This document shows positions 9,432-17,414 of a DNA stretch of 64,000 bases, piece after piece. Origin of the DNA: Pinibacter aurantiacus. GTDB taxonomy: Bacteria > Bacteroidota > Bacteroidia > Chitinophagales > Chitinophagaceae. The stretch covers positions 124,001-188,000 of the forward strand of contig NZ_JAHSPG010000011.1 in the NCBI RefSeq assembly GCF_019130065.1, written 5' to 3'. The notes under the pieces were generated by a model that saw only the letters and a list, made by a program, of their open reading frames with translations, had not been told where the DNA came from and did no database searches. The first letter of the stretch is position 1. The number at the start of each line of letters is the position of its first letter. The position numbers were made by a program, and so were the translations under genes.

Positions 9432-9530
9432 AACTGAATAACTGATTAACCGAATAACTGAGTGGTTGAACGTTATTGTGAACTAAGTATATGAACCACT
9501 CAGTTATTCAGTTTATTCAGTTATTCAGTT
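9432..9530. repeat. Inverted repeat of AACTGAATAACTG words (element C)
   Basis: The left arm 9432-9467 and right arm 9494-9530 are reverse complements apart from one single-base indel and about three substitutions. The 26-base spacer is unique. It fills the gap between two convergent genes: the left arm begins 5 bases after one stop codon and the right arm ends 6 bases before the other. Confidence 0.85.
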
Positions 9531-9536
9531 ATTATT

Positions 9537-9941
9537 TCAAGCTATCACAAAATTCTCACTCACCACCTCCATCAGCTTCTTCTGCAAATCCTCGGTATTC
9601 ACATATACAATGTTAAAATCACTCATGCCGGAAATAGTTGTTGAATGATCTGCATCATGATGCCTGATATAGATCACCGGTTTATTTTTTGCTTTTGCAT
9701 ATCCCACTTCAACACCCACGCCAATTGCTTTTGTGGATGCTTCTGCAATAAGAATATCAGCATTATCAATGTCTGTCATTGCCTGCGCCATCATATCTTT
9801 TTCCCTGGATAAATCGAACTTGTATTTATCGACAAATATCAACGGCTCGATGCCAAACGTCGTCAGTGTTTCACTAATTGCAGACAACTGGTTTTTTAGA
9901 AGACTTCTTTTATGCAGACTCACTGAAATATATGCGACCAT
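9537..9941 (-). CDS. Nucleoside 2-deoxyribosyltransferase-like protein
   Basis: The protein is 134 residues with a Rossmann-like alternation. It has an N-terminal VAYISVSLHKR strand and the family motif ADILIAEASTKAIGVGVEVG followed by YAKAKNKPVIYIRH, which in nucleoside 2-deoxyribosyltransferases holds the catalytic Glu (likely in IAEAS) and binding residues. These enzymes swap bases between deoxynucleosides, but many short relatives are uncharacterised. It stands alone between two repeat elements. Confidence 0.75.
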   Translation of the reverse strand: MVAYISVSLHKRSLLKNQLSAISETLTTFGIEPLIFVDKYKFDLSREKDMMAQAMTDIDNADILIAEASTKAIGVGVEVGYAKAKNKPVIYIRHHDADHSTTISGMSDFNIVYVNTEDLQKKLMEVVSENFVIA

Positions 9942-9989
9942 TAGGAAAGGTTTAAATAATTATTGAATAATTGACCAACGTGGAAAGCT

Positions 9990-10065
9990 AAACGCAGAAC
10001 GCCTAACGCTTAATGAAGCACTCTGCGTTTTGCGTTAGGCGTTAGGCGTTCTGCGTTCTGCGTTC
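9990..10065. repeat. Inverted repeat of GCGTTAGGCGTTCTGCGTT words (element D)
   Basis: The left arm (9990-10009, AACGCAGAACGCCTAACGC) is matched by a longer right arm (10022-10065) made of GCGTT, AGGCGTT and CTGCGTT words. The spacer is only about 12 bases, so this could fold as one hairpin. It sits between the start of the 9941 gene and the stop of the XRE repressor. Confidence 0.8.
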
Positions 10066-10075
10066 AACAGCGTGC

Positions 10076-10825
10076 TTAATTGATCTTCTTCTTCAACGTA
10101 CTTACCTGCTCTTGCAGATTGTTCACCAAAGATGCCAGTTGATTCACATCCCAACGTTGTTGTGTGTTGGCTTTGGAGATGATCATTTGCGCCTGCCATA
10201 CTTCAAGAATATCTTCCGCATTCACATTGTATGGTTGGTACGTTGGATTATCGCTGATCAACGTCATTTTAGCTTTGTTGCGATTGCTGCGCATGATCCT
10301 TTTATACACCACTCCTTCCTGTCGTGAAATAACGATGTAAGTATTGCTGTTTTTAACGTCGTCGAGATCTTCGATCTTCTCCCCTACAATCACCGAACCG
10401 CTTGGCGTTGGCAACATAGAATCACCTACAATTTCAAATGCCCTGTACTTACCGGGAGCAAGCATTGGTAAAGTGAAAGTATTTAACTCGTCGATAAACT
10501 CAGGATCACCATAACCCGCAAGGTAGCCGGCAACTGCTTTTACAGGTACAAACGCAATATCCTGCGTAGGCATTGAAAGCTTTTGAGCACGGCGCTTGGC
10601 AATATAACTGCCCTTGGTATCGCCCAGATCTTTCAGCAATAATTCATCAAGTGATGTCTTGAAAATATTACTAACGAGTTCAAGCACTTCTATACGTGGC
10701 TCTGCACGCTCTTCTTCGTATGCACCGAGCAAAGACCTTTTGATCTTAAGTTTTAACGCGAATTCTTCCTGTGTCCAGCCCCGTAGCTTACGTAGGTACT
10801 TTAAATTTTTTCCCGCAAACGACAT
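10076..10825 (-). CDS. XRE-family repressor with LexA/CI-like S24 peptidase domain
   Basis: This is a 249-residue DNA-binding repressor of the self-cleaving type. A helix-turn-helix lies at about 7-60 (LKYLRKLRGWTQEEFALKLK). The S24 domain follows, with a possible Ala99-Gly100 cleavage site (KAVAGYLAGYG), nucleophile Ser136 (EIVGDSMLP) and Lys175 (GVVYKRIM). The C terminus ends in a short coiled coil (about 222-249). The spacing matches family members that cleave under RecA* or act as stress-response regulators. It sits alone with its own palindromic operator, and no phage genes are nearby, so a host regulator is more likely than a prophage CI. Confidence 0.92.
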   Translation of the reverse strand: MSFAGKNLKYLRKLRGWTQEEFALKLKIKRSLLGAYEEERAEPRIEVLELVSNIFKTSLDELLLKDLGDTKGSYIAKRRAQKLSMPTQDIAFVPVKAVAGYLAGYGDPEFIDELNTFTLPMLAPGKYRAFEIVGDSMLPTPSGSVIVGEKIEDLDDVKNSNTYIVISRQEGVVYKRIMRSNRNKAKMTLISDNPTYQPYNVNAEDILEVWQAQMIISKANTQQRWDVNQLASLVNNLQEQVSTLKKKIN

Positions 10826-10833
10826 GACTAATA

Positions 10834-10850
10834 ATTTTAGCAGCTAAAAT
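10834..10850. promoter_or_regulatory. Perfect 17-bp palindrome, probable autoregulatory operator
   Basis: ATTTTAGC-A-GCTAAAAT: two 8-base arms around one base, 9 bases upstream of the XRE/S24 start codon. A repressor dimer site in this position would block transcription or initiation of its own gene. The link to this protein is inferred from position. Confidence 0.65.
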
Positions 10851-10949
10851 ACTAAACTTTTTAACAAAATGAAATTTTATAATAGGATTTTTTGCACTTC
10901 GAAATTCAAATTTCCTCTCCTACATGCACGTTCGAAGCCCGGCTTTATT

Positions 10950-11033
10950 TACGAGGCACGAAGTATGGAGTACGAAATACTTTAGCAATACGCATCCGAA
11001 CGACTTTCGTACACGTACATCGTACTTCGTACA
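10950..11033. repeat. Imperfect inverted repeat of TACGAAGTACGA words (element E)
   Basis: The left part 10950-10980 (ACGAGGCACGAAGTATGGAG and onwards) and right part 11007-11033 (GTACACGTACATCGTACTTC) use the same words in opposite orientation. Element E lies between the divergent XRE and surE genes. A separate 12-bp inverted repeat (CGAAAGAAATTC, 11108-11119, with 11160-11171) lies just before surE. Nothing else is visible in the 354-base gap apart from the operator. Confidence 0.65.
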
Positions 11034-11179
11034 TTTTCACATAAGCGCACACTAATCTAAATTTTGCCAACGTTATAATATTCGTGATTTTTACAATACA
11101 CAATTGCCGAAAGAAATTCCGGGCATCAGAAAAATCACCTTTTCGTCACACTTATCCCTGAATTTCTTTCGCCTAAACA

Positions 11180-12016
11180 ATGAATCATTTCAGTATGGCT
11201 AAAGCAGTTAAAGTAGCTAAGAAAGCAGTCAAAGCAGCTAAGAAAAAAGACAAACCTATCATACTTATCACCAATGATGATGGAGTTACAGCGCCGGGTA
11301 TCAGAAACCTTATAGAATCAGTTAAAGACCTTGGACATATCGTTGTTGTGGCGCCGGACAAAGCGCAGAGTGGAATGGGACACGCCATTACAATTGGTCA
11401 CCCACTTCGTTTAAGTGCTGTCAATATCTTCGAAGGAATAGAGGCTTATCAGTGTACAGGCACACCGGTTGATTGCGTAAAACTGGCGGTGGATAAAATC
11501 CTGCATCGCAAGCCTGACCTTTGTTTGAGCGGCATCAACCACGGAGCCAATCACTCTATCAATGTGATCTACTCTGGTACCATGAGTGCGGCCATGGAAG
11601 CGGCTATTGAAAGCATTCCTTCCGCAGGTTTTTCCCTGCTGGATTATAGCATCGAAGCAGATTTTGCAGGCGCAAAAAAATATGTCCGGATCATTACAGA
11701 GTTGATGCTAAAAAAGAAACTGGACAAACATTCTCTTTTAAACGTAAACATCCCGGCCGTTCCGGAGTCGCTGATCAAGGGAATGAAAATTTGCCGCCAG
11801 GCGTACGCGAAATACGAAGAAAGCTTCCTTGAAAGAATGGATCCGCATTCCAGGAAGTATTACTGGCTCACCGGCGAGTTCCAAAACTTCGATAAAGGTC
11901 GCGATACGGACGTGTGGGCGCTGGAAAATAATTACGTAAGTGTGGTCCCTGTACAATTTGATCTGACCAATTACGTTCTAAAGAGCAAACTTGAAAAATC
12001 GTGGAAACAAAAATAG
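11180..12016 (+). CDS. surE: 5'/3'-nucleotidase SurE
   Basis: Metal-dependent nucleoside monophosphatase used in stationary-phase survival. The metal site is in ILITNDDG (Asp33-Asp34), with SGMGHAITIGHP, CTGTPVDCVKLA, LSGINHGANHS and YSGTMSAAMEA all conserved. At 278 residues it is longer than the usual 250 because of a Lys/Ala-rich N-terminal extension of about 24 residues (MAKAVKVAKKAVKAAKKKDK) before the core. Met6 (11195) is an alternative start, but it keeps most of the extension. A small membrane-protein gene follows two bases after the stop. Confidence 0.95.
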   Translation: MNHFSMAKAVKVAKKAVKAAKKKDKPIILITNDDGVTAPGIRNLIESVKDLGHIVVVAPDKAQSGMGHAITIGHPLRLSAVNIFEGIEAYQCTGTPVDCVKLAVDKILHRKPDLCLSGINHGANHSINVIYSGTMSAAMEAAIESIPSAGFSLLDYSIEADFAGAKKYVRIITELMLKKKLDKHSLLNVNIPAVPESLIKGMKICRQAYAKYEESFLERMDPHSRKYYWLTGEFQNFDKGRDTDVWALENNYVSVVPVQFDLTNYVLKSKLEKSWKQK

Positions 12017-12018
12017 TA

Positions 12019-12315
12019 ATGTTTAGAAAAGACAATATAAAACTGGGCCTTATCCTTGGCGCCATCGCTCCACTTGCAGCGATGTACATCTATTACGCCA
12101 TTATGCTTTCAAAGCAAATTAACCTTTCGGAATATTTCTATTACTTAAAAACAAACAAATCCCTTTTAACCGGAGTAAGCAGCATCAGCCTCATCGCGAA
12201 TGCTATTTTCTTTACGGTTTATGTAAATACACAAAAAGACAAAACCGCCAAAGGAATTTTCATCAGTACGTTGATTTATGGAATTGCCGTGTTGTTGATA
12301 AAGCTGGTGAAATAG
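12019..12315 (+). CDS. Small membrane protein downstream of surE
   Basis: 98 residues with three hydrophobic segments at about 10-30, 50-70 and 80-97 (GIFISTLIYGIAVLLIKLVK ends the protein). It starts with an ATG two bases past the surE stop; a GTG at 12001 would overlap surE. The two genes are therefore likely translationally coupled. No domain is recognised. lpxB, which often follows surE in this phylum, is not here. Confidence 0.75.
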   Translation: MFRKDNIKLGLILGAIAPLAAMYIYYAIMLSKQINLSEYFYYLKTNKSLLTGVSSISLIANAIFFTVYVNTQKDKTAKGIFISTLIYGIAVLLIKLVK

Positions 12316-12321
12316 CAAGAA

Positions 12322-12412
12322 AGTTGTTAGTTGTTAGTTTATAGTTGTTAGGCATTAAATGACGACTAGTCAAAACTGAAGTCTAACAACTAACAACCAT
12401 CAACTAACAACT
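12322..12412. repeat. Inverted repeat of GTTGTTAG words (element F)
   Basis: The left arm 12322-12353 and right arm 12381-12412 are mostly reverse complements (AGTTGTTAGTTGTTAG against CTAACAACTAACAACC), with some drift. They lie between convergent genes, just after the 12315 stop. Confidence 0.8.
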
Positions 12413-12420
12413 CCCCAATA

Positions 12421-12450
12421 AAAAAGCCGCACAATGTGCGGCCTTTTTGT
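12421..12450. terminator. Bidirectional terminator
   Basis: AAAAAGCCGCAC-AAT-GTGCGGCCTTTTT: a GC-rich stem of about 7 bp, flanked by A and T runs on both sides. It serves the convergent genes ending at 12315 and 12469. Confidence 0.85.
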
Positions 12451-12468
12451 ATCTGCTAAATGTAAGAA

Positions 12469-12894
12469 TTACAATTTCGCAGTTTCTGTTACATTGATCG
12501 CGTAAGCTACGTCGATGTCAAAGTATTTTTTTACAGTTTCATTTTTAGAAGCCAATACAAACTGTAATTTGCTCACTTCATCTTTGTAGATCTTCACTTT
12601 TTTGTTGTAAGTGCCTGCATTTACTGCATCAGTGTAAAGATCAACACCGTAACCGTCTTTGATATAAATAGTGGCTTTTTGCAAATCGGGCTGAGATACT
12701 TCGATATCAAAATACAGATAATCGTCTTTAGTACCCAGGTAAGTAACTTTTACATCCGCCGATTGTTTTTTCTCTTTTTCAGATTTTACAACCGGTTTTT
12801 CATTGGCAGCAAACAATTGTGCTGGAGTTACAACGCTAACAGTTAAAAATGCGCCTAACAACAGTGTTCCGAATGTGATTTTGTTTGCTTTCAT
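12469..12894 (-). CDS. Small secreted protein of unknown function
   Basis: The 141-residue protein has an N-terminal signal peptide (hydrophobic to about residue 29, likely cleaved at LFAANE). The remaining part is a Lys-rich linker and a beta-rich domain with the repeated pattern VKVTYLGTKDDYLYFDIEVS. I do not recognise a named family; it resembles small immunoglobulin-like periplasmic proteins seen in Chitinophagaceae. It is preceded by a long leader of about 200 bases with a clear promoter (13110-13139). Confidence 0.8.
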   Translation of the reverse strand: MKANKITFGTLLLGAFLTVSVVTPAQLFAANEKPVVKSEKEKKQSADVKVTYLGTKDDYLYFDIEVSQPDLQKATIYIKDGYGVDLYTDAVNAGTYNKKVKIYKDEVSKLQFVLASKNETVKKYFDIDVAYAINVTETAKL

Positions 12895-13217
12895 AATTGT
12901 AATATTAATAGTGAATAAAAAAAACTACGTTGATTCCATAGGCGAGCAAACAAAAGAAAAGTATAACAAGCTGAATTGTAATGTGCAAGCAATAACATTA
13001 AAGAAAAGCAAACAACCGTGATGGCAAAGGAAAAAATCGAAAGAGGACAGTGTGTATGTAAAGCTTAGCGTTTTGTATTTGCTATTTGAATTGCTTTACT
13101 AATATGACACAAAGATATAACCGTAATTTGAAAATCCAAATTTTTTTACAATGAAGTTTGTGTTAAGGAGCTAACGGGCGTTAGGTTTTGCGTTGTATAA
13201 CTGGCATGTTCATGCGA
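12895..13217. other. Leader and promoter region of the small secreted protein; no gene seen
   Basis: 323 bases with no supportable ORF. The promoter at 13110-13139 implies an untranslated leader of about 200 bases for the 12894 gene. I see no strong hairpin or known riboswitch in it. Confidence 0.5.
13110..13139 (-). promoter_or_regulatory. Bacteroidota-type promoter (TTG-N19-TATCTTTG)
   Basis: On the minus strand TTG at 13137-13139, exactly 19 bases, then TATCTTTG at 13110-13117. Both boxes match the consensus exactly. It drives the secreted-protein gene starting at 12894. Confidence 0.75.
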
Positions 13218-13432
13218 CAATTAATAATTAATAATTAAGAATTAATAGGGTGTGGCAGCGCGATTTATGTAGCACTCTTTCTATGCTCGCTAGATTCTTT
13301 TCTGTTGGCTAAAATCGCTGAATTAAATTAGCATAATCTTATTGAATGAATTTTTCTCCCGCAAGAATTTAGTGTGTTAAGCCATCTTTTTGCGGCATGC
13401 CCTATTAATTCTTAATTATTAATTATTAATTG
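13218..13432. repeat. Perfect 33-bp inverted repeat, AATTAATAATTA words (element G)
   Basis: Bases 13218-13250 and 13400-13432 are exact reverse complements over 33 bases with a 149-base unique spacer, the longest in the set. The arms share words with elements B and I but are not identical to them. It lies just upstream of the threonine operon promoter. Confidence 0.9.
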
Positions 13433-13493
13433 CTTTTTTTAGACCAAATTCAAGTTTACTTAGGAAAATCAAAAAAAAAGCTAAAACTAACGC

Positions 13494-13523
13494 TTGTTAT
13501 TTCAGATTTGTAAATTACCTTAG
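13494..13523 (+). promoter_or_regulatory. Threonine operon promoter (TTG-N19-TACCTTAG)
   Basis: TTG at 13494-13496, exactly 19 bases, then TACCTTAG at 13516-13523, one base off TAnnTTTG. The predicted transcript starts just before the leader-peptide ATG at 13538. Confidence 0.65.
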
Positions 13524-13537
13524 CGATCTCATTGAAA

Positions 13538-13624
13538 ATGGCACAATTAAATTTACATATTACATCTTCTGCGCTGACTGCAACTGCAGCGGCCACTACT
13601 ATTGCCATTATTGCAACCCGTTAA
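13538..13624 (+). CDS. thrL: Threonine operon leader peptide (Thr/Ile-rich)
   Basis: A 28-codon ORF beginning MAQLNLHITSSALTATAAAT and ending TIAIIATR. Six Thr and four Ile fall mostly in the second half, as in enterobacterial thrL. It lies 15 bases after a good promoter and 105 bases before thrA, the first gene of thrABC. Stalling of ribosomes at Thr/Ile codons when their charged tRNAs are scarce would alter folding of the following RNA. A small stem (GCAACCC / GGGTTGT, 13612-13632) overlaps the stop codon, but I see no U-run after it, so the downstream switch is not identified. The call rests on composition and position. Confidence 0.75.
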   Translation: MAQLNLHITSSALTATAAATTIAIIATR

Positions 13625-13729
13625 GGGTTGTACATATTCATATTATCCAATGGGCACATGCTGTATCTCGCTTGAAAAGCTCAATCATTCTGTTCTAATC
13701 TATTTTCCCAAAATATCATTACTAAACTT

Positions 13730-16171
13730 ATGCAGGTTTTAAAATTCGGTGGCTCCTCCGTAGCAAACGCCGTAAACATACAAAAGGTCATATCAATCGT
13801 ATTACAGGCCGGTAAACAAGATTCAACAATTGTGGTAGTTTCAGCTTTGGGTGGTATTACGGACACTTTGCTGGATTGCGGTGCGAAAGCTGCCAACGGT
13901 GACGAAGGCTACAAAGAAGTGTTGCAAAAAATTGAAACACGTCACCTCGAAACAGTGAAGTCACTGATTCCCGTTACGCAACAAAGCAGCATTCTGAGCC
14001 TTGTTAAAAAAACCTGCAATGAGCTGGAAGATGTTTGCACTGGCGTTTTCCTGCTTGGCGAATTGTCTTCACGCACTAAGGATAAAATAGTAAGCTTTGG
14101 AGAATTGCTTTCTTCACAGATCATTGCTCACGCTTTTCAGCAACATACTTTCTGCACATGGAAAGACAGTCGCGAGCTGATTGTTACCGACGACAACTTC
14201 GGTTCTGCAAAAGTTGATTTCGAAGAAACAAACAACCGCGTACACAAATTTTTCAACAGCAAAGACAACCTTGCTAAACTATTTGTAACACCCGGTTTCA
14301 TCTCCTCTAATAAACACGGTGCCGGCACCACACTTGGTCGCGGCGGCTCCGACTATACTGCGGCAATCTTTGCTGCTGCGCTAAGCGCGGACGCGTTACA
14401 AATATGGACAGACGTTAGCGGTATGATGACAGCTGATCCACGCCTTGTTGCCAATGCGAAAAACATTCCGCACATCTCCTACCAGGAGGCAATGGAACTT
14501 TCCCATTTTGGAGCAAAAGTTATTTACCCGCCAACCATACAGCCAGTGATGACTAAGCAAATTCCAACATGGGTAAAAAACACTTTCGCGCCTGAAGATT
14601 TCGGGACATTGATAGAAACAGCTCCGCTTGAAAACGGAAGCCTGATACGTGGTATCTCAAGCATGAACAACATTGCATTGCTAAGCCTCGAAGGCAGCGG
14701 AATGATAGGAATACCGGGCTTTTCAAAACGTTTGTTCGAGTCGTTGTCAAATGAAAAGATCAACGTCATCCTCATCACTCAAAGTTCATCTGAACATTCA
14801 ATAAGCGTTGCGCTCAACACTTTTGATGCTGACAAAGCAAAAGAAGCTGTTGACAGACAATTTGATTATGAAATAAAATTAAGAGTACTCGAACCTGTTA
14901 CTGTCGAAAAAGATTTAGCAATCGTTGCAGTGGTGGGCGATCACATGCGCAGCCATCCGGGCATCAGTGGAAAAATGTTTGGAACACTTGGCCGTAACGG
15001 TGTGAGCGTGAGAGCAATCGCCCAAGGCTCTTCAGAAAGAAATATCTCTGCTGTTATTGCCGCGAAAGATGTTCGCAAAGCAATCAACGTATTGCACGAA
15101 GATTTCTTTGAAACCACTTACAAACAAATCAACTTATTTATAGCAGGCACAGGAAATGTTGGCGGTAAATTGCTCGCTCAATTACAACAACAAGCTGCAT
15201 TCTTGCAGGAACATTTACGTGTTCAACTGAAAGTAGCAGGTTTGGCTACCAGCAAAAAAATGCTTGTTCGCTCAGAAGGCATTGACCTTGGCAACTGGCA
15301 GGAACTTTTAAGCGAAGGAGAAAAAAGCAATCTGCAGCAATTTGTTGACCAGATAAAAAACAACAACCTGCGCAACTCTATATTCGTTGATATCACTGCC
15401 AATGAAACTGTGGCTACAGTGTACGATCAATTGTTACAAAGCAGTGTATCTGTTGTTGCCTGTAACAAAATAGCTTGTTCATCACGCTACCAGAATTATA
15501 AAAAATTAAAAGACCTTGCAAGGGAATACAATGTTTCCTTCCTGTTCGAAACCAACGTTGGCGCGGGTCTTCCGGTAATTGGCACGCTAAATGATCTAAG
15601 AAGAAGTGGCGATACCATCAAAAAAATAGAAGCTGTATTGAGCGGTACTTTGAACTTTGTGTTTAACAATTATGATGGCTCACGTCCCTTTGCAGAGGTG
15701 GTAAAACAAGCGCAGGACGAGGGCTACACAGAACCAGATCCACGCCTTGATTTAAGCGGCACCGATGTAATGCGTAAGATCATGATCTTGGCACGCGAAT
15801 CTGGCGAGAAAATAGAAATGGAAGACATCAGCAACGACGTGTTCTTGCCTGCATCCTGCATGGAAGGCGATGTTCCTGCTTTCTATGAAGAGTTGAAAAA
15901 ACATGAAGCGCATTTCAAAAAATTGTACGACGAAGCGGCTGCACAAAAATGCAAACTGAAATTCGTTGCGAAGTTTGAAAACGGCAAAGCTTCTGTTGGT
16001 TTGCAACATATAAACGAGCAACACGATCTCTATCATTTATACGGCAAGGACAACATCGTATTATTTTACACCAACCGCTACCCTTCTCAACCACTGGTTG
16101 TAAAAGGTGCCGGCGCAGGTGCGGAAGTAACGGCGTCTGGTGTGTTTGCAGATATATTGAGAGCCGTGTAG
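13730..16171 (+). CDS. thrA: Bifunctional aspartate kinase / homoserine dehydrogenase I
   Basis: 813 residues. It catalyses the first and third steps from aspartate to threonine. The kinase half starts with VLKFGGSSVANA and has GRGGSDYTAAIFAAAL and WTDVSGMMTADPR. A central pair of ACT domains (about 310-460) is the usual site of threonine feedback. The homoserine dehydrogenase half (about 465-813) begins with the NAD(P) loop FIAGTGNVGGKLL and carries SGTLNFVFNNY and GYTEPDPRLDLSGTDVMRK. It is the first structural gene of the operon thrL-thrA-thrB-thrC. A monofunctional aspartokinase lies at 31778. Confidence 0.97.
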   Translation: MQVLKFGGSSVANAVNIQKVISIVLQAGKQDSTIVVVSALGGITDTLLDCGAKAANGDEGYKEVLQKIETRHLETVKSLIPVTQQSSILSLVKKTCNELEDVCTGVFLLGELSSRTKDKIVSFGELLSSQIIAHAFQQHTFCTWKDSRELIVTDDNFGSAKVDFEETNNRVHKFFNSKDNLAKLFVTPGFISSNKHGAGTTLGRGGSDYTAAIFAAALSADALQIWTDVSGMMTADPRLVANAKNIPHISYQEAMELSHFGAKVIYPPTIQPVMTKQIPTWVKNTFAPEDFGTLIETAPLENGSLIRGISSMNNIALLSLEGSGMIGIPGFSKRLFESLSNEKINVILITQSSSEHSISVALNTFDADKAKEAVDRQFDYEIKLRVLEPVTVEKDLAIVAVVGDHMRSHPGISGKMFGTLGRNGVSVRAIAQGSSERNISAVIAAKDVRKAINVLHEDFFETTYKQINLFIAGTGNVGGKLLAQLQQQAAFLQEHLRVQLKVAGLATSKKMLVRSEGIDLGNWQELLSEGEKSNLQQFVDQIKNNNLRNSIFVDITANETVATVYDQLLQSSVSVVACNKIACSSRYQNYKKLKDLAREYNVSFLFETNVGAGLPVIGTLNDLRRSGDTIKKIEAVLSGTLNFVFNNYDGSRPFAEVVKQAQDEGYTEPDPRLDLSGTDVMRKIMILARESGEKIEMEDISNDVFLPASCMEGDVPAFYEELKKHEAHFKKLYDEAAAQKCKLKFVAKFENGKASVGLQHINEQHDLYHLYGKDNIVLFYTNRYPSQPLVVKGAGAGAEVTASGVFADILRAV

Positions 16172-16174
16172 AAA

Positions 16175-16257
16175 GATGTACGATGTTAGAAGTACAATGT
16201 ACGATATACACTATATTGTTACACTCTAACGAATTTCACACACCGTACATAACGACC
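16175..16257. repeat. GTACGATGTACGATG word element in the thrA-thrB junction (element H)
   Basis: Directly after the thrA stop, GATGTACGATGTTAGAAGTA and ACAATGTACGATA words occupy 16175-16206. A weak opposite-strand counterpart (CACCGTACAT) is near 16240. The pairing is much poorer than in elements A, B, G, I and S, so this may be a decayed copy. Confidence 0.5.
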
Positions 16258-16306
16258 ATAAAGAAAGATTCAATTTTAAACGACACATAAACGATCAACA
16301 TACAAC

Positions 16307-17272
16307 ATGTCCACTAACAACGAAACAAAACAAGCAACAGCGAAACCCGGCGACAGTATTAAAGTGCATGCACCGGGCACTGTAGCCAACCTTGTTTGCG
16401 GCTTCGATATTCTTGGTCTTGCACTGAATGAGCCTTGTGATGAAATGGAGATAAAGATCATTGAAGAACCCAAAGTGATCATTCATCACAAAGACAACTA
16501 CAACCTGCCACTTGAACCCGAAAAGAATGTTTGCGGCGTAGCACTCCTTGCTATGATGGACAAACTGGACAACAAATTCGGATTCGAACTGACGGTTACA
16601 AAACACATAAAACCCGGCAGCGGCATAGGCTCCAGCGCCGCCAGTGCAGCCGGCCCCGTAGTTGCAGCCAATAAATTGCTTGGCAATTATTTCAGCAATG
16701 AAGATCTTGTACAGATGGCCATGTTTGGTGAAAAGTTAGCGTCTGGCGTAAAGCACGCAGACAACATTGCACCTTGCATTTATGGCGGCATTACATTGAT
16801 CCGCGCCATTCATCCGCTGGATATCATTTCCATTCCTGCGCCACCGATGTACGTAACATTGGTGCATCCGCAGATAGAAGTAAAAACTTCTGATGCGAGG
16901 CAAATTTTAAAGAAACAAGTTCTTTTAAAAGACGCCATCAAACAGTGGGGAAATATAGCCGGACTGGTTGCTGGCTTCATCAAAAGCGATTATGAATTGA
17001 TCGGCCGTTCTTTGGAAGATGTAATTATCGAACCTGTGCGCAGTATTCTAATTCCAGGCTTTGATGATGTAAAGGCACAAAGCAAAGAAGCGGGCGCTTT
17101 AGGGGGTGGAATCTCCGGCTCCGGCCCTTCCATCTTCATGCTCAGCAAAAACGAAGCAGAAGCCAAAGCCGTAGAAGTCGTAATGAAAGACATTTATGAA
17201 AAAATCGGCATTGAGTACTATACGTATGTGACGACGATAAACAACGAGGGAGTGAAAGCTATTGGGAATTAA
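16307..17272 (+). CDS. thrB: Homoserine kinase
   Basis: GHMP-family kinase that phosphorylates homoserine in the threonine pathway. The 321-residue protein shows the ATP-binding glycine motif KPGSGIGSSAASAAGPVVAA at about 104-124, an N-terminal KVHAPGTVANLVCGFD substrate motif, and a C-terminal GGGISGSGPSIFML GHMP C-domain loop. It is located between thrA and thrC. Its last codons (Ile-Gly-Asn-stop) lie inside the left arm of repeat element I, so the repeat supplies the stop codon. Confidence 0.96.
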   Translation: MSTNNETKQATAKPGDSIKVHAPGTVANLVCGFDILGLALNEPCDEMEIKIIEEPKVIIHHKDNYNLPLEPEKNVCGVALLAMMDKLDNKFGFELTVTKHIKPGSGIGSSAASAAGPVVAANKLLGNYFSNEDLVQMAMFGEKLASGVKHADNIAPCIYGGITLIRAIHPLDIISIPAPPMYVTLVHPQIEVKTSDARQILKKQVLLKDAIKQWGNIAGLVAGFIKSDYELIGRSLEDVIIEPVRSILIPGFDDVKAQSKEAGALGGGISGSGPSIFMLSKNEAEAKAVEVVMKDIYEKIGIEYYTYVTTINNEGVKAIGN

Positions 17273-17411
17273 TAATTAATAATTAATAATTAACAGGGCC
17301 ACACTCAAAGCTTGTTTACAATTCATAAAAGTGCAGAACCTCTTAATTATTAATTATTAATTATTAATTCGTCTTGCCGAATTCTTAATTCTTAATTCCT
17401 AATTCTTAATT
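17266..17411. repeat. Inverted repeat of AATTAATAATTA words plus a third array, thrB-thrC junction (element I)
   Basis: Left arm 17266-17297 and right arm 17339-17370 are reverse complements over 31 of 32 bases, with a 41-base spacer. A further array of AATTCTTAATTCCTAATTCT words runs from 17380 to 17411, ending three bases before the thrC ATG. The whole intercistronic gap is made of such words. Confidence 0.9.
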
Positions 17412-17414
17412 GAA

